DNA from: Phocoenobacter atlanticus subsp. cyclopteri
GTDB taxonomy: Bacteria > Pseudomonadota > Gammaproteobacteria > Enterobacterales > Pasteurellaceae
DNA: 64,000 nucleotides
Assembly: GCF_018343795.1 (NCBI RefSeq)
Contig: NZ_CP074346.1
Coordinates: 372,001-436,000 of the forward strand
Direction of reading: 5' to 3'
Shown here: positions 49,648 to 59,388 of the stretch, one piece after another
Layout of the letters: every line of letters starts with the position of its first letter
Position numbering within the stretch: the stretch's first letter is position 1
Translations under genes and position numbers: made by a program
The notes under the pieces: generated by a model
What the model was told of the DNA's origin: nothing
Database searches by the model: none
Seen by the model: the letters and a program-made list of their open reading frames with translations, nothing else

Positions 49648-51516
49648 TTATGTATTTGAATGGTAATTTAAAATATTTGCAACACTTATTCTAAACTGTT
49701 TCAACCACAATTTTTTATGATTGGGGAGTTGTAAATTATCTGAATTTGGCATATTTTTTAATTGTTCTAGTTCTATGGCGTAGCGTTTCTGTAAACGCTT
49801 TAAACTTGCATAACACGAAGTTAAAGAACGATGATAATAAGCAAAACCCTGTAGGTTTTTATGGTCGTTCTCCATAAATACAAGTTGATGTTCAAGCGGT
49901 ACGATTTTTACTATTTTTTGCAAATTTTGTAAAAAAGGCAAAAGAGGGAAGTCTCGTTGAAATTGCATTTGGGCTTGCTTTACAAAAGTTAGCCCCTTTT
50001 CGCTGATTGGATATAACATCATTGCACTGTGGTAACCACTACTGGCTTCTTTGGACGGGCTAATTTGAACCAATTGGAAACCACAGCTTTTCCAAAAATT
50101 AAAAAGCTTTTCATTTAATCCAAAACTCACTGAAATAAAATCCACATTTTGTTGAGTTCGTATTTGCAAAATTAATTGAGAAACTAACCGCTTACCGATA
50201 CCTTGTTGCTGTTTTTCAGGAGTCACGGCAATGCGAGAAATACGAATTGAACGTAATAGACAAGCTTCGATCAGGTTTCCTTGAAAACAGAGATATTGAG
50301 CCACTAAATTACCTTGTGGACGGCGTTTTCCTTGCCAAATTTCCTCGGCTAAACCTTTATCTAATCCGCCTTCAAAGATTGCCCAAATACCACCAATAAG
50401 TTGATGATTTTCAATATGTTTTAAATAATATTGATGAGGTGCATCAAACAAACGGCGTAGATCCGTCGGTGTAGTTTTATAATGAGCATTGGCTAAAAGT
50501 TGGTAAAAGGCTTGGTTGCTATTTGGGTCACTATTTTCAACATTATCTAAAATAAGCAGTTGGTTAACAAAATTTTCTAATGAATCATTATTTTTCCAGC
50601 GTAGGGCTTTTGTTAATTTCCATTGTTGGTAAGGACGTTTTAATTGAGGCAAAAACTTAAGACTAAAGCCTCGTCCTGTCCCTTCATAATTTTGAGTTGT
50701 AGTAGCCAATATGACTTTTTTAAAATAATGTGAAAATTGCTGTAACATTGGTAAAGGCAGGCTTGCCGCTTCATCAATAAAAAGCCAATAATCATTAGTT
50801 AACTGTTGATTTTCAATTTGTTGAATAAGTTGATCGGGAGAAAAAAATAATATTTTGTCTTTATCTACATTTTGCCAAAAAGTGGGTAGAGCAGAGTGGC
50901 TCCGAGCGGTAATAATAACCTTTTGTTTTTGTTGAATATATTGTGCTAATTTTCCTAATAATGTAGATTTTCCACGTCCTCTTGGTGCGGTAATTAAATG
51001 AATATCAGCTGAATGTTGTGGAAGTTCTTCAAAAATATTTTGTTGCTGTATGGTAAGTGATGAAAAATTGCAAATTTTTGAAAAGATCGTACCGCTTTTG
51101 AATTTATTAAAATCAAATTTTTCTACAATCTCAAATTGAAACTGTTCAACAAGTTGTTGAAAATAATTAAAAAAGTTCGGGCTTTTTATCTTTCCTTGTT
51201 CACTCCAACGGATCGCATCCTGATCTATTTGTTGCGTTAAATGATACCATTGAGGACAAATAATAATAAGATAACCGTTATCTATAATAGTACCTGTAGC
51301 GATTGCTAATGCATCTAAATTAAAGCAAACCCCCTCTTTAGCTTGCATATCGTAAATAGCATAATCAAGGGTTTGACCCAATAATTTTTTGGCATTTTTA
51401 AAAGAAAGAGTGGCAATATTCAGGTTTAAATCAGTGACGGTTTCACTTAAAAATACGCCATTTCCACCTAAAGGTTGAGCAGAAAATGGTGTAGTAACAA
51501 TCACTAATTTACGCAT
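49648..51516 (-). CDS. tmcA: tRNA(Met) cytidine acetyltransferase TmcA
   Basis: Makes N4-acetylcytidine at the wobble base of elongator tRNA-Met. The 622 residues (E. coli 671) contain a helicase-like part with Walker A APRGRGKSTLLGKLA and LFIDEAASLPL, then a GNAT acetyltransferase part with ISRIAVTPEKQQQGIGKRLV. Two uptake-signal-like repeats lie inside the coding sequence. It starts 2 bases after the kinase-fold gene's stop. Confidence 0.94.
   Translation of the reverse strand: MRKLVIVTTPFSAQPLGGNGVFLSETVTDLNLNIATLSFKNAKKLLGQTLDYAIYDMQAKEGVCFNLDALAIATGTIIDNGYLIIICPQWYHLTQQIDQDAIRWSEQGKIKSPNFFNYFQQLVEQFQFEIVEKFDFNKFKSGTIFSKICNFSSLTIQQQNIFEELPQHSADIHLITAPRGRGKSTLLGKLAQYIQQKQKVIITARSHSALPTFWQNVDKDKILFFSPDQLIQQIENQQLTNDYWLFIDEAASLPLPMLQQFSHYFKKVILATTTQNYEGTGRGFSLKFLPQLKRPYQQWKLTKALRWKNNDSLENFVNQLLILDNVENSDPNSNQAFYQLLANAHYKTTPTDLRRLFDAPHQYYLKHIENHQLIGGIWAIFEGGLDKGLAEEIWQGKRRPQGNLVAQYLCFQGNLIEACLLRSIRISRIAVTPEKQQQGIGKRLVSQLILQIRTQQNVDFISVSFGLNEKLFNFWKSCGFQLVQISPSKEASSGYHSAMMLYPISEKGLTFVKQAQMQFQRDFPLLPFLQNLQKIVKIVPLEHQLVFMENDHKNLQGFAYYHRSLTSCYASLKRLQKRYAIELEQLKNMPNSDNLQLPNHKKLWLKQFRISVANILNYHSNT
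49893..49924 (+). repeat. Uptake-signal-like repeat inside tmcA
   Basis: CAAGCGGTAC with TTTGCAAA at 49917-49924. Confidence 0.75.
51068..51097 (-). repeat. Second uptake-signal-like repeat inside tmcA
   Basis: On the minus strand AAGCGGTACGATC followed by TTTGCAA. Confidence 0.7.
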
Positions 51517-51518
51517 AA

Positions 51519-52232
51519 TTACTTGATATTTAAAATATATTCAAAAATACAGAAAGCGGCGATTAAGTCTGTTCTTGCAATCGGTTTAAAAGGAGACAAT
51601 AGCCAATATAACCAACGTTTATTTTTTATATAGTCAATAGTGGCTTTCCAAATCTCATTACCTCCTGCTTGAACATAACTTTCTACTGCTTGTTCAACAC
51701 ATTGTTGAGATAATTTTTCACGGTATAAACTATGGATAAAAATCAGTAAATCTCGAACTTGACGATGTTCAAGAGCCTTATTGGAAACTTTATTTTCAAA
51801 ATCAATAAAATAAATTTTATCCTCTAATAATGTGATATCTCGTACTGCAGGACGACCGTGTACAAACCCCTGTTGATGTATTTTTTGTAATTCGGTGGCG
51901 GCTAATGTTACTAAAAATTGCGTTTTTTCAGGGGTAATATCTTTGTCATTTATTAATGAGCTGATAGATCTGCCAACATCATTTGTGACAAAGTAATCCT
52001 CTCCTGTCATTATTAATTTAGCTGTAGAAACACTGTGCTTATTGAGATAGGTTAATTGCTCAATTTCACGTTGTAATGCTTTTTGAGGAAAAGGTTTTAA
52101 AAAATGTTCAACACCTTGTAATTTTTCGGTTTGCTTCAGCCAATAGCGATTACCTTCAAATTCAAAAGAAGTTATTCGTTGTCCTTTATTTGCTTCTAAT
52201 ACTGCTTTTACTTGTTGCTCAAAAGTATTCAT
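51519..52232 (-). CDS. Small kinase-fold (RIO/LPS-kinase-like) protein
   Basis: A 237-residue protein with the core of a minimal protein-kinase fold: a catalytic loop HGRPAVRDITL and, after it, FIDFENK in place of the DFG metal-binding motif. This pattern occurs in InaA/WaaP/Bud32-like kinases. The substrate is unknown. It lies 2 bases upstream of tmcA on the same strand, so the two are surely co-expressed; whether it acts on TmcA or tRNA modification is open. Confidence 0.72.
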   Translation of the reverse strand: MNTFEQQVKAVLEANKGQRITSFEFEGNRYWLKQTEKLQGVEHFLKPFPQKALQREIEQLTYLNKHSVSTAKLIMTGEDYFVTNDVGRSISSLINDKDITPEKTQFLVTLAATELQKIHQQGFVHGRPAVRDITLLEDKIYFIDFENKVSNKALEHRQVRDLLIFIHSLYREKLSQQCVEQAVESYVQAGGNEIWKATIDYIKNKRWLYWLLSPFKPIARTDLIAAFCIFEYILNIK

Positions 52233-52388
52233 AATGCTTTAATGTGTTGAAAGAGGAGGGGATTTTATCCTTATTTTTTAACTAAATCAATTTTGTGTGA
52301 ATTATTTGAAATAAAACTTTATTTTTTCTTGAGGTTTATGAAAGAAAAATTTATTATTTATTCAAGTTTTTAACTTTAAGGAGTGATT

Positions 52389-52820
52389 ATGTTATTTGGG
52401 CATTTAGGTCGTGATGATTACGCAGTAGGTTTACCTTCTGTGTTTGCACGTTTGTGTGGGAAATTAAAATCTTTAGATTTAGTCAACCTACCTTTAGGTT
52501 GGCAAGATCTTGAAGAGGGCATTCGAATGAATGTAATGGAATTAGAAAGTACACCAGCAGAGGGGAAAGTAGCGGAAATTCATCGAAAAATGATTGATGT
52601 TCATCTTTTAATTGAAGGTGAAGAGATGATTGAATATGGTCTGATTTCACCTGATTTAAGTTTGTATAACGAATATAATGAAGCAGATGATTATCAAATT
52701 TCAGCGGTTATTGAAGATAAGAACCAACTTTTCTTAACGCCAAATTCTTTTGCTATTTTTATGCCGAATGAACCTCATAAACCAGTAAATTCAGTTAATG
52801 GAAATAAAAAATTGTGGTGA
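52389..52820 (+). CDS. YhcH/YjgK/YiaL (NanQ-type) family protein, C-terminus frameshifted
   Basis: A beta-jelly-roll family protein; YhcH/NanQ members speed sugar mutarotation in sialic acid use. AAGGAGTGATT precedes the ATG at 52389. Typical segments: MNVMELESTP, AEIHRKMIDVHLLIEGEE and FAIFMPNEPHKPV. The reading ends early at NGNKKLW (143 residues). Adding one A to the six-A run at 52806-52811 restores KKIVVKVPVEMLA and a stop at 52844-52846, the normal family ending. The last strand is therefore lost as read, through a one-base deletion or a sequence error. No nan genes are nearby. Confidence 0.85.
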   Translation: MLFGHLGRDDYAVGLPSVFARLCGKLKSLDLVNLPLGWQDLEEGIRMNVMELESTPAEGKVAEIHRKMIDVHLLIEGEEMIEYGLISPDLSLYNEYNEADDYQISAVIEDKNQLFLTPNSFAIFMPNEPHKPVNSVNGNKKLW

Positions 52821-52863
52821 AAGTTCCTGTCGAAATGTTGGCATAAATTATTTGCAGATAATT

Positions 52864-52894
52864 AAGCGGTGACATTTAAGCTAAAATTTGTAAA
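52864..52894 (+). repeat. Uptake-signal-like repeat, degenerate tail
   Basis: AAGCGGTGAC with TTTGTAAA at 52887-52894, after yhcH. Confidence 0.6.
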
Positions 52895-52936
52895 TTCTCA
52901 TAACAATGTCATCGCTATATTCTCATATTATTAAAA

Positions 52937-53773
52937 TTACATTATCACTGTTTTATTATTATGTACGAATATTCGATCATCTAGTACATATTCTAAGGCT
53001 TGCGTTAAGACATTTTTTTCAACATCTCTACCTGCTTTTTGCATTAATTCAGCCGTGTAACTATGATCGACATTAATCACATTTTGCATAATGATCGGAC
53101 CTTGATCCAGTTCATTATTAATAAAATGTGCCGTTGCACCAATAATTTTCACTCCACGCTCGTAGGCTTGCTGGTAAGGTTTTGCACCTATAAATGCAGG
53201 TAGGAAAGAGTGATGAATATTGATAACTCTATTAGGATAGCGTTCTACAAATTGTGGATTTAACACTCTCATATATTTTGCCAGTACAATATAATCTGGA
53301 GAGTATTCATCAATTTTATCTGCAAGTTGTTTATCGTGTTGTTCACGAGTTAAATTAAGATGACTAATAAAATGAAAAGGAATATCAAAACGTTCTACGA
53401 GATCTCGCAAAGTATCGTGATTGCCGATTACCGCGGCAATCTCCATATCTAAGCCTCCGTAATAATTTTTCATTAAGATATCACCTAAACAATGTGCTTC
53501 TTTTGTGACTAAAATAACAATTCGCTTTTTCTTCTTAGGAATTAATTGATAAAAACCGCCTTCAGGAAGACTATCTTTTAATTCTGTAAGAAAATCGTCA
53601 TCATTAAAAATACCTTGTAATTCTGTCCGCATAAAAAAGTATTTTTCATTATTATCTACAAATTCATTATTTTTTATAATATTGAATTGGTATTTATAGC
53701 AAATATTGGTAATTTTAGAGACTAATCCTTTTGCATCAGGACATTCTGTTAATAAAATCTTATTTTCAATCAT
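52937..53773 (-). CDS. purU: Formyltetrahydrofolate deformylase
   Basis: Hydrolyses 10-formyltetrahydrofolate to formate and tetrahydrofolate, supplying formate for PurT. The 278 residues comprise an N-terminal ACT domain (about 1-80, TECPDAKGLVSKI) and a formyltransferase-like domain with the catalytic NIHHSFLPAF and GATAHFI...LDQGPII motifs. Confidence 0.95.
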   Translation of the reverse strand: MIENKILLTECPDAKGLVSKITNICYKYQFNIIKNNEFVDNNEKYFFMRTELQGIFNDDDFLTELKDSLPEGGFYQLIPKKKKRIVILVTKEAHCLGDILMKNYYGGLDMEIAAVIGNHDTLRDLVERFDIPFHFISHLNLTREQHDKQLADKIDEYSPDYIVLAKYMRVLNPQFVERYPNRVINIHHSFLPAFIGAKPYQQAYERGVKIIGATAHFINNELDQGPIIMQNVINVDHSYTAELMQKAGRDVEKNVLTQALEYVLDDRIFVHNNKTVIM

Positions 53774-53801
53774 TATTAATTTCCAAGGTTATAAAATAGA
53801 A

Positions 53802-53832
53802 AAGCCTATTAATTTAAGGGGTTAATAGGCTT
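53802..53832 (-). terminator. hns terminator
   Basis: AAGCCTATTAA pairs with TTAATAGGCTT; on the minus strand a T-rich tail follows. Confidence 0.85.
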
Positions 53833-53850
53833 ACAAAAATAGACAAAATA

Positions 53851-54258
53851 TTAAATTTTAAATTCAGAAAGTGATTGTCCTTTATCTAAAGCTTTTTGAA
53901 TTATTTTGGGTGTACGACCTTGTCCAGTCCATTTTTTTTCATTTCCGTTTTCATCAATATATTTATATTTAGCAGGACGGAGTTTTGTGGTTTTACGTTG
54001 TTTATTTTTTATTGTTGGTTGTAAAGCGGTAACTAAATCTTCAGGATTGATACCGTCTTGTTCTAACATCTGTTTGTATTTATTTAAATTCTCAAGATAT
54101 TTTTGATGTTTAGCTTCTTGCTTTGCTACTTCTTCTTTCTTTTCTTCAATGACTTGAGTTAATTTTTGTAATAGTAATTCAAGTTGAGATAACGAAGTTT
54201 CACGAGCAATTGCACGTAATGTTCTTATATTAGAAAAATTTTTAAATTTATTTGACAC
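53851..54258 (-). CDS. hns: H-NS family nucleoid-associated protein
   Basis: A global silencer of AT-rich, often horizontally gained DNA. The 135 residues include an N-terminal oligomerisation domain with coiled coil (about residues 20-75) and the C-terminal DNA-binding domain KYKYIDENGNEKKWTGQGRT with the minor-groove loop QGR. Relevant to this window because several accessory genes here are AT-rich targets. Confidence 0.95.
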   Translation of the reverse strand: MSNKFKNFSNIRTLRAIARETSLSQLELLLQKLTQVIEEKKEEVAKQEAKHQKYLENLNKYKQMLEQDGINPEDLVTALQPTIKNKQRKTTKLRPAKYKYIDENGNEKKWTGQGRTPKIIQKALDKGQSLSEFKI

Positions 54259-54358
54259 AATAATACTCCATAGATATAAAATAATTATACTTTTCTTTAT
54301 ATTAATGAAATTTTAAAAGATCGCAAATAATAATTATCAATTTTGCTATTTTTAGAAT

Positions 54359-54386
54359 TGTAAATTTTTATTAAAATCATACCGCT
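54359..54386 (-). repeat. Uptake-signal-like repeat upstream of polA
   Basis: On the minus strand AGCGGTATGATT with a degenerate tail TTTACAA. Confidence 0.5.
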
Positions 54387-54493
54387 ATAACCATACTATA
54401 ATACAGCTAGTTATTTACTCTTTTCTCAATGCGAAATAGCCGAATATAAGGTATAATCCCTCACAGATTTTTAAACTAAATTAAGAGATTTCA

Positions 54494-57289
54494 ATGACAA
54501 CAATCGCAAAAAATCCGTTCGTTTTAGTGGACGGTTCATCTTATCTTTATCGTGCATTTCACGCCTTTCCACCGTTAACCAACAAAGACGGTCAGCCAAC
54601 AGGGGCGATGTATGGCGTGTTGAATATGTTAAAAAGTTTAATCGCACAGGTTGAACCAAGCCATATTGCCGTAGTATTTGACGCCAAAGGTAAGACATTT
54701 CGTGATGCACTTTTTGAGCAATATAAAGCCCACCGCCCACCAATGCCTGATGATTTACGCACTCAAATTGAACCACTTCACACTATTATCAAAGCGTTGG
54801 GCATTCCGTTGATTTCAGTTGAAGGCGTAGAAGCTGATGATGTGATTGGAACATTAGCTTTGCAAGCTTCAAAAGAGGGTAAAGATGTTTTGATCAGTAC
54901 GGGTGATAAGGATATGGCACAGCTGGTTGATAATCATATAATGCTGATCAATACGATGAGTAATACCTTATTAGATCGTGATGGCGTGGTTGAAAAATAT
55001 GGTATTCCACCTGAATTAATTATTGATTATCTTGCATTGCGTGGCGATGCGTCGGACGGTATTCCGGGCGTAAAAGGTGTGGGCGAGAAAACCGCATTAG
55101 GTTTATTGCAAGGCATTGGCTCGCTGAAAGAAATTTATCAAAATTTAGATAAAATCGCTGAATTAGGCTTTCGTGGAGCAAAAACCTTAGCACCAAAAAT
55201 GGAAGCTGAAAAAGAAATGGCGGAGCTTTCTTATACCCTTGCGACTATTAAAACTGATGTGGAGCTTGATGTAACCCACGATCAACTGGTTACTGAACCA
55301 CAAAATCAATCTTTATTAGTTGAGTTATTTGAACGTTATCAATTCAAACGTTGGTTAAGTGAAGTACAAGGCAATGCCAATCCTGTTACTCAACAACAAA
55401 AAGAAAATGTACCAAATAATTATCAAATAACGTCAAACCAAGCGGTTACATCAGAGCAAAAATTTGCAAAAATAGAAATAAATCGTACCGCTTATCAGCA
55501 AGTGGATAGCGAAGAATTGTTACAACAATGGCTTAAAAAACTACAAAAAGTGAATGTGTTTGCGGTTGATACCGAAACGGATAGCCTTGATGTAATGACG
55601 GCAAATTTAGTCGGGATTTCATTTGGTTTAGAAAATGGCGAAGCCTGTTATATTCCACTTGAACACAACTATTTAGGCGTGCCACAACAGTTGGAAAAAC
55701 AACAGGTTTTAACTCAATTAAAACCAATTTTAGAAAATCCAGCAATTCTAAAAATAGGGCAAAATATTAAATATGACTTAACAGTTTTTGCTCAAAATAA
55801 CATTGAATTACAAGGTGTTGCCTTTGATACAATGCTAGAATCTTACACCCTAAACAGCACAGGGCGACACAATATGGACGCATTGGCGGATCGTTATTTA
55901 GGGCATAAAACTATTAGCTTTGAAGAAATCGCAGGCAAAGGTAAAAATCAACTTACTTTTGATAAAATTGAGCTAGAACAAGCAACGCAATATGCAGCGG
56001 AAGATGCTGATATTACAATGAAATTGCATCAAGTATTATCCGCTGAATTGCAAACATCTCCTGAATTAGTCAAATTATTCAATGAAGTAGAAATGCCATT
56101 GGTTAATGTGCTTTCACACATTGAGCGTAACGGCGTGTTGGTTTATGATCATCTTTTATTAGAGCAATCGGGCGAAATTTCAGCACGTTTGATCGAGTTA
56201 GAAGAGCAGGTGCATAACGAAGCGGGCGAAGTGTTTAACCTCGCCTCACCAAAACAGTTACAAGAAATTTTATTTAATAAATTAAACTTACCTGTTATCA
56301 AAAAAACGCCAAAAGGTGTGCCTTCAACCAATGAAGAAGTATTAGAAACCCTAGCAAATATGGGGCATAACGTACCAAAATTGATTATCGAACATCGTGG
56401 TTTAAGCAAATTAAAATCGACTTATACCGACAAATTGCCACAAATGATTAACCCAACAACAGGGCGTATTCATACTTCGTATCATCAAGCGGTCACCGCA
56501 ACAGGACGCCTTTCATCAAGCGATCCAAACTTGCAAAATATCCCAATTAGAAACGAAGAAGGCAGACGTATTCGTAAAGCCTTTATTGCTCGTGAGGGTT
56601 ATGTCATTTTAGCTGCTGACTATTCGCAAGTTGAATTAAGAATTATGGCGCATTTATCGAACGATCAAGGAATGATTACCGCTTTTGCAGAGGGCAAAGA
56701 TATTCACAAAGCAACCGCAAGTGAGATTTTTGGTGTGCCACTTGATGAAGTCACAGGCGAGCAACGTCGCAGTGCCAAAGCGATTAATTTCGGCTTAATC
56801 TACGGAATGTCAGCCTTTGGACTGTCAAATCAACTTGGTATTTCACGAAATGATGCCCAAAACTATATGGATCTCTATTTCAAACGCTATCCAAACGTCC
56901 AACAATTTATGTTAGATATTAAACAAAAAGCCGCAGAGCAGGGGTATGTTGAAACCTTGTTAGGTCGCCGTTTATACTTGCCAGAAATTCAATCAAGCAA
57001 CCAAATGCGTAAAAAAGCTGCCGAACGTGTCGCCATCAACGCCCCAATGCAAGGTACAGCCGCAGATATTATCAAAGTTGCAATGATCAGCATTGATAAA
57101 CAAATCCGTGATTGCGATGATATTCTAATGATTATGCAAGTCCACGATGAATTAGTGTTTGAAGTCAAAGCTGACAAAGTAGAGCATTACAGCCAGTTAA
57201 TTAAAGCCGAAATGGAAAAAGCGTTTGAGTTGAAAGTACCTTTGATTGCAGATGTTGGGGTTGGGAGTAATTGGGACGAAGCACATTAA
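54494..57289 (+). CDS. polA: DNA polymerase I
   Basis: Replication and repair polymerase, 931 residues (E. coli 928). The 5'-3' exonuclease domain (about 1-290) begins [20 protein letters not shown]. The 3'-5' exonuclease domain keeps its metal ligands ([11 protein letters not shown]), so proofreading should be active. The polymerase domain has [14 protein letters not shown] and [10 protein letters not shown]. An uptake-signal-like repeat encodes part of the linker between the exonuclease domains (about residue 316-326). Confidence 0.98.
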   Translation: MTTIAKNPFVLVDGSSYLYRAFHAFPPLTNKDGQPTGAMYGVLNMLKSLIAQVEPSHIAVVFDAKGKTFRDALFEQYKAHRPPMPDDLRTQIEPLHTIIKALGIPLISVEGVEADDVIGTLALQASKEGKDVLISTGDKDMAQLVDNHIMLINTMSNTLLDRDGVVEKYGIPPELIIDYLALRGDASDGIPGVKGVGEKTALGLLQGIGSLKEIYQNLDKIAELGFRGAKTLAPKMEAEKEMAELSYTLATIKTDVELDVTHDQLVTEPQNQSLLVELFERYQFKRWLSEVQGNANPVTQQQKENVPNNYQITSNQAVTSEQKFAKIEINRTAYQQVDSEELLQQWLKKLQKVNVFAVDTETDSLDVMTANLVGISFGLENGEACYIPLEHNYLGVPQQLEKQQVLTQLKPILENPAILKIGQNIKYDLTVFAQNNIELQGVAFDTMLESYTLNSTGRHNMDALADRYLGHKTISFEEIAGKGKNQLTFDKIELEQATQYAAEDADITMKLHQVLSAELQTSPELVKLFNEVEMPLVNVLSHIERNGVLVYDHLLLEQSGEISARLIELEEQVHNEAGEVFNLASPKQLQEILFNKLNLPVIKKTPKGVPSTNEEVLETLANMGHNVPKLIIEHRGLSKLKSTYTDKLPQMINPTTGRIHTSYHQAVTATGRLSSSDPNLQNIPIRNEEGRRIRKAFIAREGYVILAADYSQVELRIMAHLSNDQGMITAFAEGKDIHKATASEIFGVPLDEVTGEQRRSAKAINFGLIYGMSAFGLSNQLGISRNDAQNYMDLYFKRYPNVQQFMLDIKQKAAEQGYVETLLGRRLYLPEIQSSNQMRKKAAERVAINAPMQGTAADIIKVAMISIDKQIRDCDDILMIMQVHDELVFEVKADKVEHYSQLIKAEMEKAFELKVPLIADVGVGSNWDEAH
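55439..55470 (+). repeat. Uptake-signal-like repeat inside polA
   Basis: CAAGCGGTTAC with TTTGCAAA at 55463-55470, within the linker-coding part of polA. Confidence 0.8.
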
Positions 57290-57314
57290 AGCGGTCTTAT
57301 TAAGAATTTACAAA
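57288..57314 (+). repeat. Uptake-signal-like repeat after polA
   Basis: AAAGCGGTC with TTTACAAA at 57307-57314, at the border between core polA and the restriction-modification genes. Confidence 0.65.
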
Positions 57315-57331
57315 TTTTAAGGAAAAATAGA

Positions 57332-59371
57332 ATGACAAAGAAAGCACAATCAATAGAACCAAACATTGCAGATTTAGCAAATGGGTGGTTAAAAGAATAC
57401 GGTTTAGATTATAAATTAGAACAAGAAAGTTTAAATACAGAAATAGATAATGCTCTTGATGATTATCATTCAAAAAATGGTGGAAAAGGCGGAAATCGCC
57501 CTGATGCAAAACTTCTTAAACAAGATAAAAACTTAGATTTCTATCCTATTTTAATCGAATATAAAGGGTATAAAGATAAACTTGAAAAATTAAATGCAAA
57601 TGGTCAAGTTGATAATATGACCGCTAAAAATCAGCCTAACTTTAAAAATATTAAAGATTATGCGGTCAATGGTGCGGTTCATTATGCTAACGCTCTTTTA
57701 CATCATACAAGTTATACTGATATTATTTCAATTGGTATGACAGGCTACAAAGATGAAAGCGGTAAGATTATTCATCAAATTGGCGTGTACTATGTATCTA
57801 AATCTAATTTAGGGATTGGACAAAAAGTTGGTGAATTTTCAGATTTATCTTTTTTAGCTGATAATAATTTTGATGCCTTTATTGAACAAGTAAAAAAACT
57901 TACGCTTTCAAATGAAGAGCTTGAATTATTAAAATCACAGCGTGAAAAAGAAATTGATGCAAGTTTAGTAAAGCTTAATAATGACATTTACCAACAAGAA
58001 AAAGGATTAGGCGAAAATGATCGTGTTTATTTAGTTGCCGCATCTATTATCGCAACTTTAGGTGTAGCGGGGAAAGTTGCACCGCTTGAAAAGGCTGATT
58101 TAAAATCATCAAGCGAGGAAGGTAATACTGATGGCGACATTATTATGCGAAAAATTAACGCTTTCTTAAATGAAAAGAATATTCCAAAAGATAAAAAAGA
58201 TCTCATTGTTAGAACATTATCAAATACACTTTTAACAGATAATATCAACAAAGTTAAAGATGGAGAAACTCAGCTTAAACGTGTATTCTCTAAAATTGTT
58301 GATGATTTAGGCATTTATTACAAAATTGGTTTAACAACTGATTTTACAGGAAAATTATTCAATGAAATGTATGGCTGGCTTGGCTTTTCACAAGATAAAC
58401 TTAATGATGTTGTTTTAACGCCATCTTATGTTGCCACACTTTTGGTGAAACTTGCACGAGTAAATAAAGATTCTTATGTGTGGGATTTTGCGACAGGTTC
58501 AGCAGGTTTATTAGTTGCTGCGATGAATGAAATGCTTATTGATGCAAAAAATACCATTACTTCACCAAATGAACTCATAAAAAAAGAAGCGATGATAAAA
58601 GCAGAGCAGTTATTAGGGCTAGAACTACTTTCTAGCGTTTATATGCTTGCGATATTAAATATGATTTTAATGGACGATGGCAGTTCAAACATTCTTAATA
58701 AAGACTCTTTAATTGACTTTGACGGAAAATATGGCTTTGGTAAAACAGACACTGCATTCCCTGCTGATGCGTTTATTCTAAACCCACCTTATTCTGCAAG
58801 TGGAAATGGTATGAATTTTGTGGAAAAGGCTCTTTCAATGATGAACAAAGGCTATGCGTCAATTATTATTCAAGGCAGTGCAGGAAGTGGTAAAGCGGCT
58901 GAATTTAACAAGAGAATTTTACAAAGAAATACTTTATTAGCAAGTATCAAAATGCCGATCGATTTATTCGTAGGTAAATCTAGTGTTCAAACTTATATTT
59001 ATGTGTTTAGAGTCAATGAAAAGCACAATAAAGATGAAATGGTTAAATTTATTGATTTTTCAAATGATGGATACACAAGAACGAACCGCAAAAAAGCAAG
59101 TAATAATTTAAAAGATACGGATAGAGCAAAAGAGCGTTATGCAGAATTAGTTAATCTTGTGCGATTTGGTAAATCTAAATTAAATATTTTTACCGAGCAA
59201 GAATATTATGAAGATACTATTGACCCAGAAAATGGAGCAGATTGGAATAAATCAGCCCCTATTGACACCAAGCCAACCCTTGAAGATTTTAAAAAGACGG
59301 TAAGTGATTATTTAGCGTGGGAAGTATCGAACTTATTGAAAAATCAGGGAAATGACAGTTTGGGAAAATAA
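57332..59371 (+). CDS. BcgI-like restriction/N6-adenine methyltransferase subunit
   Basis: A 679-residue protein joining a predicted nuclease to a Type I-like adenine methyltransferase. N-terminal part: RPDAKLL with D58 and IEYKGY with E76 and K78, a PD-(D/E)xK-type arrangement. Methyltransferase: motif I DFATGSAG from residue 385 and motif IV NPPY at residue 484. A fused nuclease-methyltransferase followed by a separate specificity subunit, with no hsdR, is the layout of the Type IIB enzyme BcgI, which cuts on both sides of its site. A Type IIG/orphan Type I reading is the alternative. It starts 42 bases after polA with AAGGA before the ATG, and lies in an accessory island ending at the IS30 element. 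Confidence 0.8.
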   Translation: MTKKAQSIEPNIADLANGWLKEYGLDYKLEQESLNTEIDNALDDYHSKNGGKGGNRPDAKLLKQDKNLDFYPILIEYKGYKDKLEKLNANGQVDNMTAKNQPNFKNIKDYAVNGAVHYANALLHHTSYTDIISIGMTGYKDESGKIIHQIGVYYVSKSNLGIGQKVGEFSDLSFLADNNFDAFIEQVKKLTLSNEELELLKSQREKEIDASLVKLNNDIYQQEKGLGENDRVYLVAASIIATLGVAGKVAPLEKADLKSSSEEGNTDGDIIMRKINAFLNEKNIPKDKKDLIVRTLSNTLLTDNINKVKDGETQLKRVFSKIVDDLGIYYKIGLTTDFTGKLFNEMYGWLGFSQDKLNDVVLTPSYVATLLVKLARVNKDSYVWDFATGSAGLLVAAMNEMLIDAKNTITSPNELIKKEAMIKAEQLLGLELLSSVYMLAILNMILMDDGSSNILNKDSLIDFDGKYGFGKTDTAFPADAFILNPPYSASGNGMNFVEKALSMMNKGYASIIIQGSAGSGKAAEFNKRILQRNTLLASIKMPIDLFVGKSSVQTYIYVFRVNEKHNKDEMVKFIDFSNDGYTRTNRKKASNNLKDTDRAKERYAELVNLVRFGKSKLNIFTEQEYYEDTIDPENGADWNKSAPIDTKPTLEDFKKTVSDYLAWEVSNLLKNQGNDSLGK

Positions 59372-59388
59372 ATGCCCCACTGAATGCT

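Noticed and set aside
54471-54776. 101-residue open frame opposite the 5' end of polA.
   Set aside because: It overlaps the polA start region entirely and has no features of a real protein.
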